Source: Botryococcus braunii
Lineage: Eukaryota > Chlorophyta > Trebouxiophyceae
Direction: 5' to 3'
DNA length: 64,000 nucleotides
Assembly: GCA_002005505.1 (NCBI GenBank)
Contig: KV908382.1
Coordinates: 88,564 to 152,563, forward strand
Of this stretch, positions 54,291 through 64,000 are shown in pieces. The notes under the pieces were generated by a model, which did no database searches, was not told the DNA's origin, and was given only the letters and a program-made list of their open reading frames with translations. The number at the start of each line of letters is the position of its first letter. The first letter of the stretch is position 1. The position numbers and the translations under genes are program-made.

Positions 54291-55943
54291 CTAAAAAAAA
54301 CAGCCCTCGCTCCTGGCTATCTTACCAGACCAGCCTGCTGGGCCTTTCATGGTCGTGTACCCACCTGCACTGTCAGTGAGGAATGATGCTCCATCCTGAA
54401 TGGCTCCTGTGACAGAAATCAGATTAGTGTGTGCAGTGGGCACACACTGCACATTATGCAGCCAAAAAACCTCTTGTCTGGCATTGACCAGACACACAGA
54501 CCCAGTTGCAACTATCCCTCCTTTGGCATCAGAAGTGGCCAAATGAAGAGGGAGGGGTTGAGCATGCATGACTGGGTTGTGTAGTAAAGACAGATCATTT
54601 ACAAGGTGCACCGATGCACCACTATCTATCAGCCACGAGGTACTGCAAGCCCCATGAGATGTAGGGGTAAGCACATTCAACGAAACGAACATAGGCTCAC
54701 CAGCACCTGGAGGAGGTGGTGGTGGGAGATGCCAGCCTGGGAAGAAGGGGAAGATAGTGGACACAGATCCAGGAGGATGTGAGGTTGACACGGGAGGGCC
54801 TCCTCTGCACTGGCCAGCATCCCACCAGCTGGCTTGTTGCTGAGGAGCTCCAGTGCCCCACCACGCAGCTGGGCCCGCACTTGCAGCTTGCATTGTGCCA
54901 CGTAGAGCTTGCAGCCTCTTCAGTTCCAGGCAATCCCTCCAGAAATGTCCCGTCCCGTTGCAGAAGCGACACGCCAGTTCCTCCTTTGGCCTCCTGCCAC
55001 GTCCAGACCCTCGCCCCCTGCCTCCAGCGTTGTGAGCAGAAGGGCCATTGGGGGCCTGACCATCAGCAGGTGCTCCAGCTCCCACTCCTGGTGCAGCTCC
55101 AGCGCCCGGTGCAGCTCCAGCGCCTTGGGGAGGCCCAGGGATTCCACCCTGAGCTGGCACGGCTGCTGCTGCTGCTGCCATAACTGCTGCAGCTGATGCT
55201 GTGACTTGCACTGACTCTGCCAGCGGGATATCCTGGTACTCCAAGTTCTCAATGGCAGTGAGGATCGTCTCCAGCATGTTGTAGGGGTCTGACTTGGCGG
55301 AGGTAATTGCCCAAGCGTCGTTCTGCAAGACTGCAGGTAGTCCCTTATACATATACCTGCAGATCTGGCGGTCGCTCAGCTGATGGTTATTGGCCTCCAG
55401 GGAGGCGGCAATACTGATGACTCGGTGGCACCATTCTTGCACTGTCTCTCCCTTTACCATGCCTTGTTTGAGCCCCTTGATCCACTTCTCGTTGATTTCC
55501 CTGTCCTTCCCTCCAGTGCAGCGGTCTGCCATCCACTGAATGAAGTCAAAAGCGCTCCCCCGCTGTTTGACTTCGTCGTGCCACATGGACGGGACAGACT
55601 GCAAAATGAAATGTTTTACTGCTGCGTTCTCTGCGGTCTTAGGCATAGCTGTCTCCAACGCTCCCATTGCTCCTTTTTGCATTGCGCAAGACTCCCGCTC
55701 TTCACGCCAGGCACTGAAATTAGTGCGATCAGCCTTCAGCCGTGTAGACATCTTGGGATTGGAGGAGTTCATCGTGTATGCATACGAGCTGGCTGCAGTG
55801 CCTCCAGTGGTCTGTCCTGACTGTCCAGCTCCTGAGGAGGCCGTGCTGCCTCCTGCTGGTGTTGCCATAGTCTCTGTACTGCTGGGATTACTTTCAGAAA
55901 CCTTGATTTGGGAACGAGTTTGAGGTCTGGTCATACACTTCAC
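54291..55943 (-). pseudogene. Copia Gag-protease of the CAAAG element
   Basis: 550 aa: gag domain, Ala/Gly/Pro-rich hinge, zinc knuckle CRFCNGTGHFWRDC, retropepsin SWLIDSGASVHL, ending early at the homopolymer frameshift (SEGCFF then stop). Clearly related to the intact copia at 37703. Confidence 0.9.
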
Positions 55944-56162
55944 TTGCTCTCACAGCGTTCAGCCTGACACAGCTGGTTTAAGTATACCCTTCCGGCGTGC
56001 ACCACAGCACTTTCAAGTATTCCACCCTTTCGAGGTCTAGCATGTACCCTTAATATGCAAGATATGCAAAATATTCTTCAGCAATTCAATTGCTTGACCA
56101 CCCGGACCTACTGACGGTCTCACGACAACGACGACGGGTGATAATCTCAGGTCACGTCACGG

Positions 56163-56197
<35 letters not shown>

Positions 56198-56372
56198 TCC
56201 CAAGATATTGAAGACTCTGTCCGTAGGCCTTCTGAGTGAATATCCAGTTGTTCCTTTTTTACTTCTTCTTGCCATCAGGCGAGTCCGTGGAAAACCCAGT
56301 ACAGATGCATCCGATGATGCCATGCACTCCTGTCTGCCCTTGGCTCAGCTGGAAGGGCGTGGGCCCATAACC
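55944..56372 (-). other. Leader with A33-type run and primer-binding site
   Basis: Non-coding leader. A run of about 33 A on the plus strand (56163-56195) is an oligo-T in the element RNA sense. On the minus strand GGTTATGGGCCCACG (56372-56358) is the initiator tRNA-Met primer site next to the 5' LTR. Confidence 0.75.
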
Positions 56373-57075
56373 TGTAAAAAGTTATGGGCAGTGGCGTATC
56401 CTGTAAGTAAGCAGACAGGTCGTAAGTTCGTGCCTCTCCAGCTACAGTCCTTGACGACTGTCTGCTCTTTTAGACACATGCAACTGCATGAACAAGACTG
56501 GCATCCTTATGTGCCCAGTATCTTTCCAAACCAGTTCCGTTACATGTTGATCTGTCAATGAGCATCTACACACGGATAAGCTCCTGACGGCTGAAAGCAA
56601 GTACCTTCCTATACTCAATCAAGACTCCGTCCCTTAGCTGTTTGGGAGACTTGATTGTCCACTAAGATGGTTCGCTTACAAACAAGCAATCAAACATGAA
56701 CACATTACCAATACACATCCTGCGTCACCGCACCTGTAAGCAAGCAGACAGGTCGTAAGTTCGTGCCTCTCCAGCTACAGTCCTTGACGACTGTCTGCTC
56801 TTTTAGACACATGCAACTGCATGAACAAGACTGGCATCCTTATGTGCCCAGTATCTTTCCAAACCAGTTGCTCGACTATGCGGTGATCGCAGCTTTAATA
56901 GTCCTTTCACGCTAACGCGTAATCTAAATCAGATTGTACCTTATGTTCGAAATAGACCTCATCCGAACGTGTCTTGAGGTACCTTATGTGGATAGTGGAC
57001 CCATATCCTAATAATGTACATTTGAAGATCACCTAAAGCACAAGGCATTCTATAATGTATGTTCACAACTCAACA
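56373..57075 (-). repeat. 5' LTR of the CAAAG copia
   Basis: 703 bp, almost identical to 49141-49842. Confidence 0.93.
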
Positions 57076-58920
57076 CAAAGCAATCATTGACCCGGGGACT
57101 GGTTTGCCCTATAATGACATAGATGTAATGATCAATGCACTGACAAAATATGAGGCTGCCATGGGGGGAGGGCAGAGACACTATAAGAGGACCAGGATGG
57201 GGGCCCCAAGTGGGCAAGCGGCAGCTGTGCAACCCCAAGGACAAGGACCAGGACTGGGGCAATGGGACTGGCAGCAGCCATTGGTGTTTCACCCACCAGC
57301 GCTTCAGGAGCAAGCTGGAGTAGCTGGCATGGCTGGTATGGCAGCTGGACAAGCTTGGGGAGGGGCCCCACCATTCATCCCGCTTCCACATAGAAGGGAT
57401 GGTGCGGCCCCGCATCTCCGAGTAGACACTCGGGTTGCGATACCCCCGGATAGGCGTTGTCATGCGTGCCATTGTAGGGGCCACGAGTTTCATATGTGCC
57501 CCTTCAGGAAACTCCAGAATAATCCTCTCCTCTGTTTCTGTCTCGTCCCTCCTACCAGAAATTGCTTTGCTCTGTGTTTTGATCCCACAGTTGCTAAACT
57601 TGTGGAAGAATGTGTTTTGGTGATGAGAGACACTGTACCTTATTCGGTGCAGTCAGGTAGAGTGTATGTCCCTGATGCATTGCGAGAGAAGGTACTGAGA
57701 GAGTGTCATGCCACCCCCTTTTCTGGCCATCTTGGGATTAACAAGATGTATGAATTAGTGTGCAGGGAATTTTGGTGGCCACGTCTCAGCTCATCAGTCA
57801 GGGACTTTTGCAGGTCTTGTGACACCTGCCAGCGCACTAAGGGGACTGGAGCCGTACCTTATGGTCTACTTCAGCCACTGCCTATTCCGGATGGACCTTG
57901 GCAGAGCATTTCCCTTGACTTAGTGACTGATTTACCTGTCTGCTGTGGTTTTGACTCTATTGTGGTATTTGTTGATAGGTTTTCTAAGTTGTGTGTCTTG
58001 GCTGCATGCACTAAAACCATCACTGCACCTCAACTTGACAGGGTCTTTGTGAGATTTGGAATGCCTACCTCCATTGTGAGTGATAGAGATCCAAGGTTCA
58101 CTAGCCATTTTTGGAAGGCCTTTGTGAAAATATTGGGTACTGAGATTGCTATGTCTACTGCTTACCACCCTCAGACGGATGGGCAGACTGAGAGAATGAA
58201 GAGGACCATGGAAGACATGCTGAGAGGGTTTGTGGGTCCCAGGCAGGATGACTGGTGCAAGTATTTGACTATGGTGGAGTTTGCATATAAGAACTCACTT
58301 CAGGCTTCAACACTGCAGACACCCTTCTTCCTGAATCATGGGCGCCATCCCCTTACTCCCTTGTCTTCTGCTGTTCCCTCACGCTCTGTGAATCCTGCCG
58401 TTTCTGAATGGGTTGAGGGGCTGCAGACTGCCTTAAAGAGTGCCAAATATAATCTTGCCTCTGCACAGCAACGGCAGAAATCTTATGCAGATAGAAAGAG
58501 ACGAGACCACCCTTTCAAGGTGGGGGACCAGGTGTTGTTGGCTGCAAGGAAAACCAGCTTTCACGTGGGCTCTCGTCAAAGTTATCAGCTAAGTATTTTG
58601 GGCCCTTTACTATTGCTGCAGCAGTTGGTTCTTGAGCTTTTAGACTCGTCTTGCCTGAGACTGTAAATATTCATCCTGTGTTTCATGATTCCCAGCTGAA
58701 GCCTTATGTGTCTTCATCTGTACCAGTTACTGTTACTTCACCACCTCCTTTGTATGCAGACAAGCGTGGCGGCGTTTATGAAGTGGAGGCCATCATAGAT
58801 AAGAAGAAAGTTGGAAAGTCTTGGCGCTACTTAGTTTAATGGAAAGGCTACGATGAGACTGAGAATACTTGGGAGCCTCTTGCCCATGTTCGCCATCTGG
58901 CTGATGACGTGGCAGCTACC
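57076..58920 (+). pseudogene. Gypsy Gag C-terminus joined to integrase and chromodomain
   Basis: Continues the gag frame from 49140. It has a zinc knuckle, CHACHCRGHEFHMC (near 57459-57500), then within about 60 codons the integrase: HHCC finger (HATPFSGHLG .. CRSCDTC), D,D,E core (SLDLVTDLP, SDRDPRFTS, HPQTDGQTERMKRT). A frameshift near 58585 moves to the frame of HDSQLKPY and a C-terminal chromodomain (GGVYEVEAIIDKK .. WRYLV, stop TAA at about 58837, WKGYDETENTWEPL). Protease, RT and RNase H are absent although gag and integrase are in frame, so the fusion was precise or fortunate. Chromodomains bind methylated histone H3 in chromoviruses. Confidence 0.85.
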
Positions 58921-59693
58921 CCAGTCCTTTCTTAAGTCCCACTTGCGGGCATCCCTTGATTAAGCCATTTGCGGCTTGAGACTTTTCCAGCCACTTGCGG
59001 CTGATGACCCTTGGAGCTTCAACACCAGCCAGCTTGGATCTGGGAGGGAGGGAGGGTGGAAGGGTCTGGGAGGGGAATTCGTGAATTGGGACTTGCATGC
59101 ATGTCTCTTGGTTATATGTTTTGCATGGGTTATGTTTCCTTGACCAACGGCTCCATTTTGTGATGCACTTGCTGTGGCAGTGTAGCTGCAAATTGTAGTT
59201 CCGTGTATGAGTAACTTGCTTTGGTATCTTACCCATGAGATACACTATGTGGCAGTTAGTTGTGTATAGCTTGCTGCTCTAGACGATATGCCTTATGCCT
59301 TTAGTTGGAAAGCCACCTCAAGCGAAGGTTACACTGCAGTGCAGGGTAACTGGACCTAAGGTTTGGACAAGTGCTAGTCTAATGACTCAACCTAATTGTT
59401 TCATCACTGGTGTGAGTGCTGTCTAGAGAGTTCGTCCCCTAAGTTAGAGGATCCGCCTTGCAGACGATAGTCCTTAGAATGTTAAGGTATTCGAGCATTG
59501 AGCAGATGAGTCCCTCGTCTGTGTCGTGCTAACTTGCTTTGTGGACTTCATCCCCTGACTTGCGTTGTTTCGTAACTATAGGAGGTGTGATTGTCTATAG
59601 TTACAGTAAGCAGGGTTCGTGATGCCCCTGTCTTACGTTTGTGGCCCCATTGCCATAAACAACATCTCATAGCTTATGCCAAGGGGGAGGGCA
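58921..59693 (+). other. 3' untranslated region of the type-B gypsy
   Basis: No ORF of note. GCCAAGGGGGAGGGCA (59678-59693) is the polypurine tract. Confidence 0.6.
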
Positions 59694-59954
59694 TGTAGCA
59701 TTTCCTAGGGTATAATGCTCTAGTATGGTCCTTGGCATTGCTCTTTGACTTGCCATGTGATCTGGATTCGCAGTACAACCTCGCTCAAGTAGTTCGCTCG
59801 GTTGCCCGACTACGCGTCTGTGGCAGTACAGTATAATTCAATCCACCCTGGGTTTAAGAGTACGCTTGCGAATCAATCATGTAACACTCTTTCGTTGCAC
59901 ACCACGAACGTCTCACTGTCTCATAAAAACCTCTTCCGCTTAGTTAACGCTACA
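59694..59954 (+). repeat. 3' LTR of the chimeric gypsy (type B)
   Basis: 261 bp, TGTAGC to GCTACA (6-bp inverted ends), directly after the polypurine tract. Not similar to the 48114 LTR. Confidence 0.75.
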
Positions 59955-60892
59955 AAACCCTGAATGACAAACTTGAAGTCATGGGGTATGAGGTGTGCAA
60001 GAGTGATGCGGGAGTGTATGTGAGATGCTCTACTGATGGAGGAAAGTCCTATGTGCTGATCTATGTTGATGATCTTCTGATAGTTTCCAAGGGTATGTCA
60101 GAAATCGAGAGAGTGAAGGGACTCCTCAAGAAAGAGTTCACCATCCATGATCTTGGGGAAGTGAAGGATTTCTTGGGATGTCAAGTGATGAGAGATAGAG
60201 ATAAAGGGCTGATCACCCTGAGTTGCATCCCTAAAATCGATGCACTTGTAGAGAAATTTGGCTTGGATCTTGAGTCAGTGGGACCTGATACTCCCATGAC
60301 AAAAGATTTCGTAATGTCCCAAAGGCCTGCACCGAGAGATGGGAGCGACAGCATTGGTGCTGGCAGTCCACTACCTCCAGGTCACCGTTACAGTGAGTTA
60401 GTAGGGTCTCTTCTGTATATAGCCAACACCACACGTCCCGATATAGCTCAGGCAGTCGGTGTATTGTCTCGTTATCGCATATCTCCCACCACAGCACATT
60501 GGAATGAAGCCATCCGTGTGTTGACGTATCTGAAAGGAACCCGAGATTTGGTTCTAACTCTCGGAGGGGGGGAGATAGAGCTAGAAGGCTATGTGGATGC
60601 CGACTATGGAGGTGATCAGGATCATCGTTTCTCTACCACTGGCTTTGTCCTCACTGTGTTTGGAGGAGCAGTGGTGTGGGGAAGTAAAAAGCAATCTGCT
60701 GTTGCAACTTCAACAGTGGAGGCTGAATTCATGGCAGCAAGTGCTGTTGTGAAGGAAGCAAATTGGCTGAGAGGTTTCCTGGAGGAAATTGGAGTGTTAC
60801 CGTGGATAGTGAAGATTCATTGTGACAACCAAGGGTGTATAAACCACCTGAGGAATCCGGTGTACTCCAAACACACAAAGCATATTGCAATT
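59955..60892 (+). pseudogene. Copia RT/RNase H fragment, about 1% different from the intact copia
   Basis: Matches about 42012-42950 of the intact copia with about nine base differences seen. Covers YVDDLLIVSKGMSE to KHTKHIAI and remains open. Both ends are cut by gypsy sequence (type-B LTR at left, sequence starting 60893 at right), so this is the target between two insertions rather than a truncated transposition product. Confidence 0.92.
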
Positions 60893-61383
60893 TTTAACGA
60901 AGTGAGACGTGTAACTAAGATTTATAACAAGCTAAGCAAGGGTTTCAGGCAAGGGTGACACCGAAGGTAGAAATCGAAGTTCCAATCCGTTACAAGTTCG
61001 CAGCCCTCCTCACGCAGGTCGTCCGAGTCTCCAAAGAACAATATATAATGAACAATGTAGAGAATGCTAGATGTCTCACTCGTAGCAGCAAACCCCAAAG
61101 ACAATGATCGCCACCCGAGTTCCTAGTCCACCTATGCGCGGATCCCGCTACGTCGTCCCTCTACGAGATGCTCTCGCGAGCATAACGATATGGATGACAA
61201 GAGGAGACCCACTAGGATATTACAGTCATTTTCCTACACGCAAGGACAACGAGATCTACTCGTATCCCAAAGGGCACGAAGAAACATGAACTACGCGCAC
61301 ACCATTACGAACATTATGCTTACGCGCACATCCTACGCGCAGGGGACGTGAGACGCGTCTCGCTGACGCGGCACCTCACTACA
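60893..61383 (-). repeat. Putative 3' LTR of the terminal gypsy
   Basis: On the minus strand TAAGGGGGGGAGTA, a good polypurine tract, is followed by TGTAGTGAGGTGCC at 61383. The LTR would end where the copia fragment stops (60892), about 490 bp. No second copy is in the window. Confidence 0.5.
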
Positions 61384-62179
61384 TACTCCCCCCCTTATTC
61401 CTGTGCGTCCCCGCGCAGAAGGCAGAGCGCAACAACAAACAGACAAGACAAACAAAGGAACAAGACCTTCCAACATGCGGAGACTCAGACTTAGACCTAC
61501 GGGCAACCCGCCTCCCGTGTTGCCAGACCCCAGCCGAATGCTGCGTATCGGGGTCCCCACCATAATGCAATAAGAACAAGGATCAGGCATGACTAACAGA
61601 ACAAAAGACAAAACACTGAAAGAAAAACGAAAGTCCACATGATGAACAGCCAAAATGAGACACAAGGGCAGAGCTAAAAGTCCAGATGTCCAAAAGTCCA
61701 GATTCCAAGGGGAGTCCAATTTCCACATATAGTCCATTATTACGCCAGTATTGCACCATATTGATCAGGTGTGGTAGTGAAGTGAAAAGGCCATACACCT
61801 AATGTGCACAAAAATCTATCCAGGTAAGGGACCCATGGTCAACCCTACCGGGTAAGGCACCCTTACCCTAGCCTATCCAAAGTCCATATGGCCATACAGA
61901 GAGACCCCTCCAAGGAGGGCCAACCGGTCGACGGGACCCTAAGGGTGGACCCTAGGAGTCGTGCCCTTGGGAGGCAATGGCGGGAGCCCGTGACTCTCTC
62001 TGTACTCTTCCACTTTCTTGTGGCAACAACGCGTGACCTGTGCAAGTTATTTCCAGCTATCCTCATTTGGCTCGTTCGGATCGTACAGAGTGCGGCCGCG
62101 TTCGCCAGTGAGTGGCTTGTGATCCACAATGCCACCACACCCGGGATCCACGATACATCCACACCCATGTCCTTAACAA
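61384..62179 (-). other. 3' region of the terminal gypsy, no domain recognised
   Basis: Motif-free ORFs only. The integrase core is lost beyond about 62180. Confidence 0.5.
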
Positions 62180-64000
62180 TTGTGCTAGAGTATAAGCATC
62201 AGCATTCATTGTTGTAGCAGCAAAATGAGCACACTTGTTAAGCCTATCCACGACAAATCAAATAGCATCATTTCCACTTGGGGTCTGTGGGAGGTTGCTA
62301 ATAAAGTCCATAGACACACTTTGCCACTTCCTTGCTGGTATTTGTAAGGGGTGAAGAAGACCAGCAGGCAAAGTATTCCGAGCCTCGACTCGTTGACAAG
62401 AGTCACAATGAGCAACATAGGCTTTGACATCCTCATACATTCCCGGCCAATACCATTCCCTTGTGACAAGCTCGTACATGCGAGTTACTCCAGGGTGACC
62501 AACATGAGGTGGATCATGTAAAGCTTCCAAAATTTCACGTCGTAGGTTCTCCACGACAAGTTCCCCATCTTTCCTTTCCTCAAACAATGCAGGAACATAT
62601 TTCCGTCCATTCCTCTCCCAAAAGCCTCCCTTTAGACTAACCTTCCTTCTATTCGCACGCGCTGCCAACCACGGATCGTATGTGTAAGCCTTCTCAAGTT
62701 TGCCAAGTAGGGATTCGTACCCATCGGTCTCGCGGGTAAGCTCACTCGGGCTGGCCAACCCGATTTGCTCCATCGTGCCGAGGGAGCTTGGGGTCTCGTG
62801 AGCGGGCCTCGGGAGCGTGACCTTGGGGACCTTGCGGACCCGAGCTGTGAGGGTACCCTCGACATCCCGGCTGGAGGGGGTGAGGGAGTCCGGACTGGTG
62901 CGCCAACGCTTGCGCCGGAGGGCAGCCCCGGCCACAGCAGCCCCATTGTCCCTCCCCCCAGGTCCAGGGTGTTGAGTGAAGTGACACCTGGAGAGCGGAT
63001 CCGCAATGTTGGTCTTGCCCGGTTCCCATACTCATTCAATCTCAAACTCCTGCAGGCGCTCGGCCCACCGAGCCCTCCGAGGACTAAGCCCCACCTGTTG
63101 ACCCAAGAAGGTGTTGCACTTGTGATCCGTCACCACCGTTACTGGCTCACCTAACAAATAACATCTCCATTCCGTGAGAGCATACACTACAGCCAATAAC
63201 TCCCGTTCCGTGGCACTGTAGTTCCTCTCGCTTGCTCCCAACTTTTTACTGAAATACGCACAAACCTTCCCATCTTGAAACAGCACAGCTCCCACGCCGT
63301 AATCGCATGCATCGCACACTACCGTAAATGGCCGACGTACGTCCGGGAGTGTTAAGATAGGGGCACTTACCAAAGCTTCCTTTATGTTGTCAAATGCTTC
63401 CTGTTGTTCCTGTCCCCACTCTCAAGGTGCTTTTGCCCCAGAGAGAGCTGTCAATGGGGTTGCTAGGATACTGTAGTTCTGAATAAACTTTCGAAAGTAA
63501 TTAGACAACCCAAGAAACCTCCTAACTTCCGTTACGTTTGTGGGCGTAGGCCACTCCTGCACCACATTGACTTTATCCATATCCACTTCCAACCCATTTT
63601 CCCCAATGATGTGTCCCAAGTATTTCAATTGTTTCTCAAAGAAAGAGCATTTGACAAGTTTTGCCAGGAGTTGGTGTTCGCGTAGACGGGTGAAAACTCT
63701 GTCCAACTGCAGAAGGTGTTCCTCTTCCGTTTTGCTATAAATGAGCACATCATCCAAGTATACAACCACAAAGCCTTCCCTTATAAAGTCGTGAAAAACC
63801 GCATTCATAAGCCGTTGAAATGTCGCGGGCGCGTTGGTCAAACCAAAGGGAAGTACAAGAAATTCGTACAAGCCAAAAGGGGTCCTGAAGGCAGTTTTAG
63901 GCACATCCTCCTTGCGAAGTCGCACTTGATGGTACCCAGACAACAAGTCCAAGCTCGAAAACACCTTGGCTCCCTCAAGCCTATCCAACAGATCGTCAAT
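62180..64000 (-). pseudogene. Ty3/gypsy RT-RNase H-integrase with three in-frame TGA codons
   Basis: One frame runs from the window edge: RT (SSLDLLSGYHQVRL, FGLTNAPATFQRLM, VVYLDDVLIYS near 63760), RNase H (VVCDACDYGVGAVLF, ATERELLAVVYAL, TDHK), linker, integrase HHCC finger (HVGHPGVTRMYELV .. HCDSCQR) and the start of the core (SMDFISNLP, VVDRLNKCAHF). TGA codons at 63422-63424, 63032-63034 and 62258-62260 interrupt it without changing frame. The rest of the integrase core is missing. RNase H and RT catalytic residues are intact. N-terminus lies beyond the window. Confidence 0.9.

Larger units (their letters stand above)
49141..57075 (-). mobile_element. Ty1/copia element with frameshifts, TSD CAAAG
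   Basis: LTRs 49141-49842 and 56373-57075 (TGTTGAGTTGTGAAC to TTTT(G/T)ACA, minus strand), nearly identical. CAAAG flanks at 49136-49140 and 57076-57080. Initiator tRNA-Met primer site 56358-56372; polypurine tract GGCAAGGGGAAG beside the left LTR. Coding regions for gag-protease, integrase, RT and RNase H are all present but broken, and TRIM2 is inserted between RT and RNase H. Confidence 0.93.
48114..59954 (+). mobile_element. Chimeric Ty3/gypsy chromovirus remnant with unlike LTRs
   Basis: 5' LTR 48114-48353 and 3' LTR 59694-59954 are unrelated in sequence, and their flanks belong to different copia fragments, so no TSD can match. Coding content is gag, then integrase and chromodomain; protease, RT and RNase H are missing. 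Recombination or deletion between two gypsy insertions explains this. A copia (49141-57075) is nested in gag. Confidence 0.75.

Noticed and set aside
57059..57075. Start codon of the gag-integrase ORF at 57059
   Set aside because: The ATG lies in the copia LTR; the real frame enters from gag at 49140.

Overview
The window is eukaryotic, non-genic DNA made almost entirely of nested LTR retrotransposons, their fragments, and tandem or microsatellite repeats. I see no convincing host gene. Three copia elements carry a primer-binding site (GGTTATGGGCCCAC) complementary to the anticodon arm of a plant-type initiator tRNA-Met. Together with chromodomain gypsy elements and a very high transposon load, this suggests a streptophyte (land plant or charophyte alga such as Chara). 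The taxonomic call is inference; no marker gene is present.

Layout. 1-4974: minus-strand copia with one premature TAG, cut by the window edge. 4975-5044 and 12049-12175: halves of a 'TCCCACATCGATCCC' repeat split by a minus-strand non-autonomous copia-like LTR element (5045-12048, TSD ATCCC) that holds a 65-bp minisatellite and an assembly gap. 12190-13775: dispersed repeat with long CA/GA microsatellites. 13776-15400: nothing recognised. 15401-25066: plus-strand gypsy element (element I) with gag, protease, a phage-Dam-like adenine methyltransferase domain, RT and RNase H, followed by a PHD-finger ORF and no recognisable integrase. 25258-26300: a second, inverted copy of the microsatellite repeat. 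27241-28046: GATC-rich repeat and a 113-bp direct repeat. 28578-29788: a nuclease-like ORF converging on a broken Tc1/mariner-type transposase.

30746-48113: copia LTR and RT/RNase H debris in an array of 1,317-bp units. The array was invaded by a miniature LTR element (33732-35180, TSD GTCTT) and by a gag-protease-only gypsy (element II, 35457-47258, TSD CACTT), which was itself interrupted by an apparently intact copia (36675-43814, identical-looking 691-bp LTRs, TSD CTTTA, 1,800-aa ORF). 48114-59954: a chimeric gypsy with unrelated 5' and 3' LTRs, interrupted by a minus-strand copia (49141-57075, TSD CAAAG), which is interrupted by a 586-bp TRIM (50384-50969, TSD CAAGT) whose LTR contains a tRNA-like Pol III promoter. 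59955-60892: a copia fragment about 1% diverged from the intact copia. 60893-64000: a decayed minus-strand gypsy with three in-frame TGA codons.

Target-site duplications give the order of events: debris array, then gypsies and TRIM1, then copias, then TRIM2. The most unusual finding is the gypsy family represented by elements I and II. Both have related gag and similar primer sites. In both, the short sequence before the 3' terminal repeat recurs after it (A1-internal-B1-A2-B2). Element I adds a methyltransferase domain and a PHD finger not normally found in gypsy elements.
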